In this document: one piece after another, positions 16,452 through 24,818 of the stretch
Position numbering within the stretch: position 1 is the first letter of the stretch
How the letters are laid out: each line of letters starts with the position of its first letter
Assembly: GCA_945869695.1 (NCBI GenBank)
Contig: CAMBPV010000017.1
Location: 1-40,903, forward strand
Length of the DNA stretch: 40,903 nt
From: Prosthecobacter debontii
GTDB taxonomy: Bacteria > Verrucomicrobiota > Verrucomicrobiia > Verrucomicrobiales > Verrucomicrobiaceae
Direction: 5' to 3'
The notes under the pieces: model-generated
What the model saw: only the letters and a program-made list of their open reading frames with translations
What the model was told of the DNA's origin: nothing
The model's database searches: none
Translations under genes and position numbers: made by a program

Positions 16452-18737
16452 GTGGCTCAAAACGAAAATCTAACTCCATCTGAGTCTCCCTTCAGCGCCC
16501 CCGATGTGCCGCCCTTGCAGGGGGCAGTCGGACGGGTGATGAAGAACCCTTTTGTCGCTGACGTCTGCACGGACCCTCTCGGGGTGGATGAGGCCCATTC
16601 GGTGGCTGGAATGAATCAAGATCTGGTCACGCAGATTGCGTCCTCCATCGACGAAAGACATGCGAGTAGCGGCAGGGGAGGGGGCAATCCGCTCATGCTT
16701 CTCACGGCGCCTCGTGCCGGCTACGGAAAGACGCATCTATTGGGCCGAGTGGCGGCGGCGACTCATGAACAAGTGACCCTGGTGCCTCTGGCTTTTCGAT
16801 TTGGAGATGAGATCGGGTTTCCGAGTGTGGGGCTGCGGGGGGTGGATGCTCTGTCGCGCGCCGGTGGGCGGCGCGAGGAATGGTCTCGACTCCGTGAGGC
16901 GGCCGCGGGTAGCAGTGCGGCATTTCTTCTCAAACTGATCAAGGATGGCAAGCTGCCTTGTGCCAATCCTGAGCAGGCGCAGCGGGTCTTGGCTACCGAT
17001 CCGGGAGAGATTTTCTCGGAGCAGGGTAGCGCGAGATTGATAGGCGACTGGCTGCGGAAGCACTTTTCTCAATTGAAGCGCCCCTTGGCGGATGCTGCGT
17101 CGGAGACTTTAACAGGTGCGCCACCCGCAGATTTGGAAAAGTGGGTGCAGGTGCTTCTGTCCCTAGCCGGAGAAGGTGGGGGGAAAAACGCGAGCGAGCT
17201 GCGGAGTCTGGCATCAGACTCGACGGGTGCAGGATGTGAAATTTGGCTGCGACTCATGGCAGCGGCACGTCCTGTGGTTTTGCTGGTCGATCACCTTGAT
17301 GGATATTACCGCAATGAGCAAGCGGGGCTCCGCCTTGCCATGCTGCTTTTGGACCTTGCCGAGATCGAGGGAGTCCACGTGGTGCTCAGTCTCAATCAAG
17401 ATGTATGGCAGGCCACCTTCGGGCATCACCTGCCTAGCGCCTTGGAAGACAGGCTGACTGCCTCTCAGGTCTTGCTTCGAGGGCTCGGTGCGGAAGATGC
17501 GAGTGAAATGATCAGACTCCGGCTGGCGGATGCGGGTGTTTCCAAAGATGAGGCGGAAAAGTTTCAGCGATTCCTTGATGTGAGGCGCTACTTCATGGGG
17601 CGGCCTCTTGGGTCTGTTTCGGCGCGTGTCTTTTTGCGTCATGCGGCTCAACAGTGGGTCGCTTTTCAAAACTCGGTTGAGAGTGATTTACCCATTGAGC
17701 CCAATGAGGAAACGGGTGACGGCTCGCTGCTTCCGGTGATCCAAGAGACCGCGACTGAGGTGTCGATGGCGAAAGTTCCTTCGGTGTTTGACACTGAGAC
17801 TGGGGACTACGTCAAGCGTGTGGCTGAGGGGCTGTCTGAGCCTGTGGCGGCGCTTCCGCAAAACGATCTTCCTGCTTCTCCGCCGCCATTTCCTACGTCT
17901 CCTCCGCCTTTGATCGCGGATGAGGAGGAAAATGGCGAAGGGGACGCTGCTCCGGCCTTTCATTCCATGGTCGCAACCCTTCCGACTCTCGGAGCTGCGG
18001 CATCGGCTCGGAGCACCGGCGCGTTTGAAAAACTGAGGGAGATGTTGGATAGGCTGCGCACATCCGAGGGGGGTGTCAAAGGGCCCGAGACGGTGGCTCA
18101 GATCCAAAGTTTATTGGGTGAGCCAGCCGTGACCGTTTCGAATGCAAGGGATGCGCTTTTAGGGCGATTCGAGGCATTGCGCCTTCAAATGGCCGCCGAA
18201 GCTGAGTCCCGGCAGATTGATTTGGTGAAGATCGCTGACCTTGTGCGACTCGCAGGCAAACGCTTTCCGCTCGTCAACTACGACGATGTCGAGTTGCCGG
18301 GTTTGACGGGCCGAATTGCGGCACGCTGGACATTGAAAGGCTCTGAGTTGCTCTTTGGACTGAGTGAACTCAATGATCGACGTTATTGGCAAACCTTGGC
18401 TCTGTTCGCTGCGGGTCGGCAGGCTGAGATTCAGGAAAACTCAGCACGCACGGGTGATCCGGTTTCACAGTTTAAGATCGTGGCATTCAAAGGGGATCGT
18501 GACAAAGAGCTGTGGTCGCAGTTGGAGCGAGATGAAGTTTTTCCTCAGACCTTGAGAGCTCATGTGGATCCGTTGCACCTGGATACACGGAGCATCGCGT
18601 CGCTCTATGCAATGCAGAGGATGATCAAGGAAGCCGAGACAGGAGCCATCAATGCGGAGCCTGCGCAGGTCATGAGTGTGCTTGCCCGTGAGCTTGATTT
18701 CTTTTGGAAACGAGTGACGCGTCCGATCACCCATTGA
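16452..18737 (+). CDS. Unassigned P-loop ATPase with Pro-rich linker and novel C-terminal region
   Basis: 761 residues from a GTG. A nucleotide-binding loop APRAGYGKTHLL (residues 86-97) keeps GKT, but the first glycine of the Walker A pattern is Pro. A Walker B strand PVVLLVDHLD is at 274-283, with Asp280 followed by HLD in place of DE. A sensor-1-like Asn315 (LSLNQD) and a basic LEDRL (331-335), possibly an arginine finger region, follow, then a helical lid (GAEDASEMIRLRL). The arrangement resembles AAA+/STAND or Orc/Cdc6-like ATPases. Residues about 410-510 are a low-complexity acidic and Pro-rich linker (ASPPPFPTSPPPL). The C-terminal 240 residues, mostly helical with an LAGKRFPLVNYDDVEL segment, match nothing I recognise. 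No nuclease or other effector is evident next to it. Function unknown. Confidence 0.8.
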   Translation: MAQNENLTPSESPFSAPDVPPLQGAVGRVMKNPFVADVCTDPLGVDEAHSVAGMNQDLVTQIASSIDERHASSGRGGGNPLMLLTAPRAGYGKTHLLGRVAAATHEQVTLVPLAFRFGDEIGFPSVGLRGVDALSRAGGRREEWSRLREAAAGSSAAFLLKLIKDGKLPCANPEQAQRVLATDPGEIFSEQGSARLIGDWLRKHFSQLKRPLADAASETLTGAPPADLEKWVQVLLSLAGEGGGKNASELRSLASDSTGAGCEIWLRLMAAARPVVLLVDHLDGYYRNEQAGLRLAMLLLDLAEIEGVHVVLSLNQDVWQATFGHHLPSALEDRLTASQVLLRGLGAEDASEMIRLRLADAGVSKDEAEKFQRFLDVRRYFMGRPLGSVSARVFLRHAAQQWVAFQNSVESDLPIEPNEETGDGSLLPVIQETATEVSMAKVPSVFDTETGDYVKRVAEGLSEPVAALPQNDLPASPPPFPTSPPPLIADEEENGEGDAAPAFHSMVATLPTLGAAASARSTGAFEKLREMLDRLRTSEGGVKGPETVAQIQSLLGEPAVTVSNARDALLGRFEALRLQMAAEAESRQIDLVKIADLVRLAGKRFPLVNYDDVELPGLTGRIAARWTLKGSELLFGLSELNDRRYWQTLALFAAGRQAEIQENSARTGDPVSQFKIVAFKGDRDKELWSQLERDEVFPQTLRAHVDPLHLDTRSIASLYAMQRMIKEAETGAINAEPAQVMSVLARELDFFWKRVTRPITH

Positions 18738-18786
18738 AAGCGGTTTGGGTGCAACTCTCGTGTCGGTTCAGGGTTTACTCACGGCG

Positions 18787-19596
18787 ATGAGTAACCTGAA
18801 TCGCAGAGAATGGATTTATTGGATGGTCGCGTTGATCTTGAGCGCGGTGATATCTCATGGTGAGGATCCGTGGACTGCTCGAAAGTGGACGGTGGATGGG
18901 GTGACTCGGGTGGCCCTCATCAGCAAACCTCAGGTCGCGGGTAATACCGCTGCGCCCCTGGTTTTCGCCTTTCACGGGCACGGGGGATCCATGAAGAATG
19001 CGACGCGAATGTTTCCGATTCGCGAACTCTGGCCGGAGGCGATTGTGGTCTACATGCAGGGGCTGAATACACCCGGGCGACTCACTGACCCCGAGGGAAA
19101 AAAGTCAGGTTGGCAATCCTCTGCAGGTGATCAGGGGGATCGAGATTTAAAATTTTTCGATGCGGTATTGGTCAGCATGAAAAAGGAGAACAGGATCGAT
19201 GACCGACGGATCTACTCCACCGGCCACTCCAATGGCGGCGGATTCACTTATCTGCTCTGGGCCATGCGAGGGGACGTCTTTGCAGCCGTTGCACCGTCGG
19301 CGTCGGCTGCATCGCGGAGTCGAGGCCTCTTGAAGCCGAAGCCCGTCCTGCACATCGCGGGAGAGTCAGATCCGTTGGTGAAATACGAATGGCAGAAGGC
19401 CACCATCAAGGCTGTTCGAGTGCTTAACGGATGTGGCGAAGGTGAGGCTTGGGAACTGGATCCGCTTTGCACGATCTATCCTTCCGTGAACGGTAATCCT
19501 GTGGTCACGGCTATTCATCCTGGCAATCACAGCTTTCCCAGACAAGCTCCGGATGTCATCGTGAAGTTCTTCAAGAGTCAGGTGAAACCGGAGTAG
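18787..19596 (+). CDS. Secreted polyhydroxybutyrate-depolymerase-like esterase (LpqC type)
   Basis: 269 residues from the ATG at 18787, chosen because it begins a signal peptide (basic NLNRREW, then hydrophobic WMVALILSAVISHG). The alpha/beta hydrolase fold shows an oxyanion segment FAFHGHGG, the nucleophile Ser148 in GHSNGG, an aspartate in GESDPLV and a histidine in PGNHSF. It would cleave an ester, possibly of a polyhydroxyalkanoate, feruloyl or acetylated polysaccharide substrate; sequence cannot decide. It begins 49 nt after the ATPase gene. It ends convergent with PVC heme protein 2, one nucleotide apart. Confidence 0.85.
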   Translation: MSNLNRREWIYWMVALILSAVISHGEDPWTARKWTVDGVTRVALISKPQVAGNTAAPLVFAFHGHGGSMKNATRMFPIRELWPEAIVVYMQGLNTPGRLTDPEGKKSGWQSSAGDQGDRDLKFFDAVLVSMKKENRIDDRRIYSTGHSNGGGFTYLLWAMRGDVFAAVAPSASAASRSRGLLKPKPVLHIAGESDPLVKYEWQKATIKAVRVLNGCGEGEAWELDPLCTIYPSVNGNPVVTAIHPGNHSFPRQAPDVIVKFFKSQVKPE

Positions 19597-19597
19597 C

Positions 19598-22438
19598 CTA
19601 TCGGATCTGACTTTGACTCATGAGGTAGGCAAAGAGGTGGCGGGCTTGCTCTTCTCCAAGGGCTTGGAGTTGCCCCTCAGGCATGAGGCTCAGAGGAAGT
19701 TGTTTTTGTTCGGCAATAAGACTGCTCTCAATGACCAAACGCTCAACCTGAGTCTGCACGGTGATGCTGCGCTCGGTTTTCTCTGGGATTACGCCTGAGA
19801 GCACTCGTCCGTCTTTGAGACTAATCACGCTGACACGATAGTCAGCAGGTACGATGGCACTGGGGTCGATGATGTTCTCGAGGAGGTAGCTTAGTTTATG
19901 GCGGTCTCCGCCTGTCAGATCGGGTCCGAGGGATCCACCTTCGCCGTAGAGCTTGTGGCAGGCACCGCAGAGACTCGTGAAAATGACTTTGCCTTTGGCC
20001 GGATCGGCTTTCTGAATGGAGTCGCTCGTCAGCAGTTGAGTCCACTTTGCGAGTTCTTCTTTCTTTGCGGCCGGTGTATCTCGGAGTTCGCCCCAGACTT
20101 GAGTGAGTTTTTGAGTCAGGGCCTCATCTCCGAGATTTTGAATCTGGCGAGCGTGGGCGGTGGTGATGTCGTTTCGAGCAATGGGATGCTCCTTCACGTA
20201 ATCGAGAAGTGCAGCGGCCCAGTTGGCGCGTGAAGTGAGCGTCGTCACGTTGGCGGAACGCCATTCCTGACTGCGCTCGGGCCAGGTAGCGAGGAGAGCT
20301 TTCGGCACATCGGCCTCGGAAAATTTGGCCAAACCCAGTCGGGCGGAGGAGCCGAGAACTTTGTCATTGATCAGGCTGCGCACGAAGGCGAAATGCTCGG
20401 GCTTGGGACTGCGAAGAAGCGATCCGAATGCGCTGATGCGAGCATTGCTGTCTGCCTCCGTGTCCTTGATGATGACAATGAGTTCATCCATCGCCCGCCC
20501 GCTGCCGAACACCAGTGAGAGCTCGCGAACGATCTCTTCGTTTGCCGAGGCCTTGGCCGCAAGCTCATCCCAACCCTCCGGCTTGGGTGCTTGGCTGATG
20601 CCTTGCAGGGCGGTTCCCATGCCTCGGAGGATATCGACTCGTATCGCTTCATTCTTTGAGGCCAGTGCCACGAGTGCATTAACGGCTGCCGTGTTTCTTT
20701 CAAAGTCCTCTGTGATGCGACGTGCGACAAGTCGGCGCGTCGTGGGGATTTTTGCTTTCGCGATGAATTCCACGCCCTTCATCGGGTCCGCCGCGACGGC
20801 AGGCTCGATGCCATACCAGATCATGAGTGGCTGCTGGCGATCTTCAGCGTCCTCCCCATGCTGAGCCAAGGCCGTGGCAAGGGGCCAGCGGGCCTCAGGC
20901 GGGAGTCGCTGCAAAGCGGAGGCGAGGTGGAGGCGGACGAGGCCAGTGAGCCAAGTAGTGTCTTGAAAATGGTTGGGAGACCAAGCGAGCGTTCCTGTTT
21001 CGGTCATCTCTTTGATAATTGTGATGCTTTGCTGCTCAGTGGTGGGCGTTCTTTGAATGCCGCGACTCACATGATTTCGCTGATTTAAGTGTAGATTTGC
21101 CATGCGATGCCACCAGTTGTTCTCACTCCCGAGCAGCTTCAAGAGCTCCTTATCTTTCATCGCCGCCACATCGATCGGCTCCGCCCTCTTCGGCTCTCCA
21201 TACACGATCTTGTAAATGCGACCGCTCGTGCGATGCACGCCGTCGTTGTCGTGGCACTCACCGGTGTCGCTCCAATCGGAGACGAAGACGTTGCCGTCGG
21301 GTCCGGTGAGGAGATCAAGTCCACGGAACCACTTGTCTTTGGTCTTCATGAAGTCAGGTGCATGTTTGCCCACGTAACCGCAACCTTGACGCTCCAAGCG
21401 GTCCATGTTGATGCGGTTGCCGTGCAGGTTGCAGGTGAGCATGGCACCGTGGTATTCCTTTGGCCAGGTTCCGCCCTGATAAATCAACATCCCGACGTGG
21501 GCATGGCCTCCTCCGAGCTCGAGCGTTTTGTTGCTGATGCCCGAGCGGATGTCACTCCATTTTTCGGAGCCAGTGTCCCAATGGAAGTGATCGGCCGTTT
21601 GCTCGATGACTTCATACACATGTGGGTTCAAATGTGCACCAAACATGCGTCGGTAGTAAGCACCCGGAATAACATGCCAAAGATGTCCGATGACGGTGTT
21701 GATCATAAAAAGCTCGCCATCCTGATTCCAATCATGTCCCCACGAGTTGGTGCCGCCATGAGCCACGACCTCGAAGACACGTCGTGTCGGATGGTAACGC
21801 CAAATGGCGCAGTTAAGCCGGGTGCGCCTTTCTTCAGGTGTGCCGGGCGCACCGATGGAGGAGGTGTCGGTGATGCCGTGGCGTCCATAAAGCCAGCCAT
21901 CAGGTCCCCAGCGCAAACCATTGACGATGTTGTGGCCGATGGTCTTGGTGTTAAAGCCATCCAGCAAGATCTCCGGAACCGAATCCGGCACATCATCGCC
22001 ATTTTTGTCGGCGATGAATGCCAGTTTGCCCTCGTTTAAAATCCACACTCCACCGTAGCCATGCTCCACGCTGGTGAGGTAGCTGCCCTTTTCCCAGAAG
22101 ACCTTTCGGCCGTCGTGTTTTCCGTCGCCATCTTTGTCCTCAAGAATGATGATGCGATCTCGCAAGGTCGTGTCCCAGCGTTTCGGATTTTCAGCAAAGG
22201 TGTAGTTCTCAGCCACCCAAAGTCGGCCTTTGGTATCCCAGGCCATGGCAATGGGTTGCTGCACGTCCGGCTCAGCGGCGAAAACTTGACAGCGAAAACC
22301 GGGGGGAAGCTCCATCGTCCGCGCGACTTCCTCCGCAGGCATGGGACCTGAGGGATCGAGTTTCTCCGTGTTGAAGGGGGTGGGGAAATCAGCAGCGAGA
22401 GCGGGGGCGCAAATCAGAGCAAGTAAGGATCGACACAT
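19598..22438 (-). CDS. PVC-type secreted heme-binding dehydrogenase-like protein 2
   Basis: 946 residues from the ATG at 22438 (MCRSLLALICAPALA, a signal peptide). An open frame extends another 108 codons upstream, but that part overlaps the divergent isomerase gene and is unlikely to be translated. A propeller domain with MAWDTKGRLWVAENYTF and EDKDGDGKHDG is followed by a helical repeat region and a cytochrome c domain with CGACH at 824-828 and a likely axial Met in SLMPEG. It differs from PVC heme protein 1 in the propeller (NTVIGHLWHVIPGAYYRRMFG, histidine-rich loops) and is a paralog rather than a recent copy. Role: probable periplasmic oxidation with heme electron transfer; substrate unknown. 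The divergent neighbour is a Tat-exported isomerase-like protein, possibly coregulated. Confidence 0.9.
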   Translation of the reverse strand: MCRSLLALICAPALAADFPTPFNTEKLDPSGPMPAEEVARTMELPPGFRCQVFAAEPDVQQPIAMAWDTKGRLWVAENYTFAENPKRWDTTLRDRIIILEDKDGDGKHDGRKVFWEKGSYLTSVEHGYGGVWILNEGKLAFIADKNGDDVPDSVPEILLDGFNTKTIGHNIVNGLRWGPDGWLYGRHGITDTSSIGAPGTPEERRTRLNCAIWRYHPTRRVFEVVAHGGTNSWGHDWNQDGELFMINTVIGHLWHVIPGAYYRRMFGAHLNPHVYEVIEQTADHFHWDTGSEKWSDIRSGISNKTLELGGGHAHVGMLIYQGGTWPKEYHGAMLTCNLHGNRINMDRLERQGCGYVGKHAPDFMKTKDKWFRGLDLLTGPDGNVFVSDWSDTGECHDNDGVHRTSGRIYKIVYGEPKRAEPIDVAAMKDKELLKLLGSENNWWHRMANLHLNQRNHVSRGIQRTPTTEQQSITIIKEMTETGTLAWSPNHFQDTTWLTGLVRLHLASALQRLPPEARWPLATALAQHGEDAEDRQQPLMIWYGIEPAVAADPMKGVEFIAKAKIPTTRRLVARRITEDFERNTAAVNALVALASKNEAIRVDILRGMGTALQGISQAPKPEGWDELAAKASANEEIVRELSLVFGSGRAMDELIVIIKDTEADSNARISAFGSLLRSPKPEHFAFVRSLINDKVLGSSARLGLAKFSEADVPKALLATWPERSQEWRSANVTTLTSRANWAAALLDYVKEHPIARNDITTAHARQIQNLGDEALTQKLTQVWGELRDTPAAKKEELAKWTQLLTSDSIQKADPAKGKVIFTSLCGACHKLYGEGGSLGPDLTGGDRHKLSYLLENIIDPSAIVPADYRVSVISLKDGRVLSGVIPEKTERSITVQTQVERLVIESSLIAEQKQLPLSLMPEGQLQALGEEQARHLFAYLMSQSQIR

Positions 22439-22458
22439 GGTGAGAGCAAACGAGCCGA

Positions 22459-22490
22459 GAGATGTCGGTCTGACACTCGTTTGACATCTC
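22459..22490. promoter_or_regulatory. Inverted repeat in divergent promoter region, candidate operator
   Basis: Perfect 8-nt arms GAGATGTC (22459-22466) and GACATCTC (22483-22490) are separated by 16 nt. The arms widen to CCGAG...CTCGG with a 2-nt bulge. The site lies between the starts of PVC heme protein 2 (22438, minus) and the Tat isomerase gene (22544, plus). A TTGACA lies at 22481-22486, inside the right arm, and could be a -35 element for the plus gene, although no good -10 follows at normal spacing. A dimeric regulator would fit the geometry. Confidence 0.45.
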
Positions 22491-22543
22491 GGTGCTTCTG
22501 GCGAGCATGAATCGTCGCACCAACCCTCCACCCATACTCTGCC

Positions 22544-23437
22544 ATGTCTGACCTTCGTCGCCGTCATTTCTTGTCCACACTCTTTGGAACGGGCGTTGCC
22601 TCTCTGGCACTCGGTCAGGAAAAGCTTTCCTACAAGGGCGAGAACATCCGCTTTGGACTGGTGACCTACATGTGGGGTGCGGATCTCGATCTGCCCACGC
22701 TCATCGCCTCCTTGGAAAAAGCAGAGGTGCTCGGTGTCGAACTTCGCATCGATCAAGCTCATGGCGTGAGTCCAAAACTATCCGCCGCTGAGAGGGCGGA
22801 AGTGCGGAAGAAATTTGAGGACTCCAAGGTCGAACTCGTCGGAATGGGAACCAATTTTAACTTTCACTCGCCTGACCCAGCTGAGGTCAAAAAGAATATT
22901 GAGGGGGCGAAGGAGTATATCAAGCTGTGCCATGACATTGGTGGTTCGGGCGTGAAGGTAAAGCCAGATCAATTGCCCAAAAATGTGGCCAAAGAAAAGA
23001 CGCTGGAGCAGATCGGTAAAGCGTTGGCCGAGCTCGGTGATTATTCATCCGGTTTTGGTCAGGAGATTCGGCTCGAGGTGCACGGTCAGGTCACTGACCT
23101 GGGCGATGTGGCTAGGGTGATGAAAACGGCAGACCGTCCCAATGTGAAAGTCTGCTGGAACTCGAACGACAAGGATCAAGAGGGCGAAGGGATCGAGGCC
23201 AATTTTGCAAAGGTGCAGGAATACCTTGGGCACACGGTGCACATTCGCGGGGCCAATGTTCCCGGTTATGCGTGGGATAAAGTGGCCAAGCTGCTGGTGG
23301 CTGCGGATTATGATGGTTGGGTGCTTCTCGAGGCCGGCGGAAAGCGGCCAGAAGGAGATCCGGCTGCGATCTTTGCTGCGCAAAAAGAAGCGTTCATGAA
23401 GTTAGTGACTGCGGCACGGGCTGGGGCAGGAGCGTAG
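22544..23437 (+). CDS. Tat-exported sugar phosphate isomerase/epimerase-like protein
   Basis: 297 residues. The N-terminus MSDLRRRHFLSTLFGTGVASLALG is a twin-arginine signal (RRHFLS followed by a hydrophobic stretch), so the protein is probably folded with its metal in the cytoplasm and then exported. The barrel has strands IRFGLVTYMWG, GVELRIDQAHG, and the ligand-type positions Glu (IRLEVHGQ), an Asn/Asp cluster (VCWNSNDKD), His (VHIRGAN) and Glu (VLLEAGG). The second ligand position, usually Asp, looks substituted. It is divergent from PVC heme protein 2 and 16 nt upstream of the MATE transporter gene, with a strong hairpin covering the stop codon. Substrate unknown. Confidence 0.85.
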   Translation: MSDLRRRHFLSTLFGTGVASLALGQEKLSYKGENIRFGLVTYMWGADLDLPTLIASLEKAEVLGVELRIDQAHGVSPKLSAAERAEVRKKFEDSKVELVGMGTNFNFHSPDPAEVKKNIEGAKEYIKLCHDIGGSGVKVKPDQLPKNVAKEKTLEQIGKALAELGDYSSGFGQEIRLEVHGQVTDLGDVARVMKTADRPNVKVCWNSNDKDQEGEGIEANFAKVQEYLGHTVHIRGANVPGYAWDKVAKLLVAADYDGWVLLEAGGKRPEGDPAAIFAAQKEAFMKLVTAARAGAGA

Positions 23438-23447
23438 CCTCCTGCCC
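23424..23447 (+). repeat. 9-bp GC-rich hairpin spanning the isomerase stop codon
   Basis: Arms GGGCAGGAG (23424-23432) and CTCCTGCCC (23439-23447) pair perfectly around a 6-nt loop. The stop codon TAG of the upstream gene lies at 23435-23437 in the loop, and the ATG of the MATE gene is 6 nt after the stem. No T-run follows, so it is not a standard intrinsic terminator. It could limit translation of the transporter, protect an mRNA end, or be a copy of a dispersed palindromic repeat. Confidence 0.6.
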
Positions 23448-23453
23448 ACCTGC

Positions 23454-24818
23454 ATGAACATCACCGAAGACCCGATTCCACAAATCATCCGGCGGATCGC
23501 CATCCCCGCCAGTGTTGGGTTCTTTTTCAACACGATGTATAATTTCGTGGACACCTACTTCGGTGGGCAGATATCCACCGATGCGTTGGCTGCGCTTTCT
23601 TTGTCGTTTCCCGTTTTCTTCATTATCCTCTCTGCGGGCAGTGGCATCGGGCAGGGGACTACGGCTCTGATCTCGAATTCACTGGGCGCTGGAGATGAAA
23701 AAAAGGCGAGTGTCTATTTCACTCAGGCGCTTCTTTTTTCAGTGATGTGTGGTCTGGTGATTACCCTTGGTGGATTTTTGATGGCGCCATCCCTCTTCCG
23801 TTTGCTCGGAGCCACGGATGCCTACTTGGATATCGCGCTCGATTACATGAACTGGATCGTTGCGGGAACCGTGTTCTTTATCCTCCAGATGACGCTCAAT
23901 TCGGTGTTGAATGCGAAAGGGGAGACCAAGGTGTTTCGGAACACACTGCTCGGAGGTTTTGTTTTAAACTGCATTCTCGATCCCTGGTTCCTTTACGGTG
24001 GATTCGGAGTGCCAGCCATGGGCATCGCGGGGATCGCGATTGCGACCGTGGTCGTGCAGTTCCTCGGTTGCATTTATATTTTTAATCATGTTCGACAGAT
24101 CAGTCTTTGGAATCAGGTGACGCTTTCGAGTTTTAAGCCCAATGGTTCCGTGCAGCGTGAGATCGTGGGGCAGGCATTGCCTGCGAGTCTGAATATGCTG
24201 ACCGTGGCGCTCGGTATTTTTGTCATCACCTGGTTTGTGAGTCGATTCAGTAAGGAGGGTGTCGCTGCCTATGGCATCGCCACACGAATCGAGCAGATGA
24301 TTCTTCTGCCAACGATCGGATTGAACTTTGCGGTGCTCACTTTGGTGGGACAAAACAATGGCGCGGGTCGGCTGGATCGAGTGAAGAAGGCTTGGCTTAC
24401 CACCATGAAATATGGTTTTTCCCTCATGCTTCTGGGAGGCGTGATTTTGTTCTTCGCACGGGAGCCGCTGATGAGATTGTTTACCCAGGATGCCGAAGTG
24501 ATTCGACGCGGTGTGGATTATCTGGGGATCGCGGTGATCACGCTTTGTGCCTACGTGATTTTATTCCAAACGGTCTTTATGCTCCAAGGACTCAAGCGTC
24601 CGATGTTTGGGTTGTGGATCGGCATCTATCGGCAGGTCATCGCTCCCACTCTGGTGTTCAATGGTTTGGCCTTTTCTCTTGGATGGGGTCTCTGGGGTAT
24701 CTGGTGGGGAATCTTTTGTGTCACTTGGAGCGCAGCCTTGATCACGCTTTATTTTGGTGTGAGAACACTTCGGAATGCGGAGGCGGCATTACCTGCCTCG
24801 CTTCCGACTGACACCTGA
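23454..24818 (+). CDS. MATE family efflux transporter
   Basis: 454 residues with about twelve hydrophobic segments and the two-fold repeat of the family. The N-terminal half has IPASVGFFFNTMYNFVDTYF and SAGSGIGQGTTALIS; the C-terminal half has the corresponding ALPASLNML and TLVGQNNGAGR. It would export cationic compounds or other small molecules in exchange for sodium or protons. It starts 16 nt after the Tat isomerase gene, behind a hairpin that could restrain its translation. Its last 30 nt overlap, tail-to-tail, the end of the AAA_28-type ATPase gene on the other strand. Substrate not predictable. Confidence 0.93.
   Translation: MNITEDPIPQIIRRIAIPASVGFFFNTMYNFVDTYFGGQISTDALAALSLSFPVFFIILSAGSGIGQGTTALISNSLGAGDEKKASVYFTQALLFSVMCGLVITLGGFLMAPSLFRLLGATDAYLDIALDYMNWIVAGTVFFILQMTLNSVLNAKGETKVFRNTLLGGFVLNCILDPWFLYGGFGVPAMGIAGIAIATVVVQFLGCIYIFNHVRQISLWNQVTLSSFKPNGSVQREIVGQALPASLNMLTVALGIFVITWFVSRFSKEGVAAYGIATRIEQMILLPTIGLNFAVLTLVGQNNGAGRLDRVKKAWLTTMKYGFSLMLLGGVILFFAREPLMRLFTQDAEVIRRGVDYLGIAVITLCAYVILFQTVFMLQGLKRPMFGLWIGIYRQVIAPTLVFNGLAFSLGWGLWGIWWGIFCVTWSAALITLYFGVRTLRNAEAALPASLPTDT

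Noticed and set aside
21107-22039. 310-codon plus-strand open frame
   Set aside because: Antisense to the propeller of PVC heme protein 2; composition and lack of motifs fit a shadow frame.
19598-22762. Longer form of PVC heme protein 2 starting at 22762
   Set aside because: The extra 108 residues precede an evident signal peptide and overlap the divergent Tat isomerase gene.
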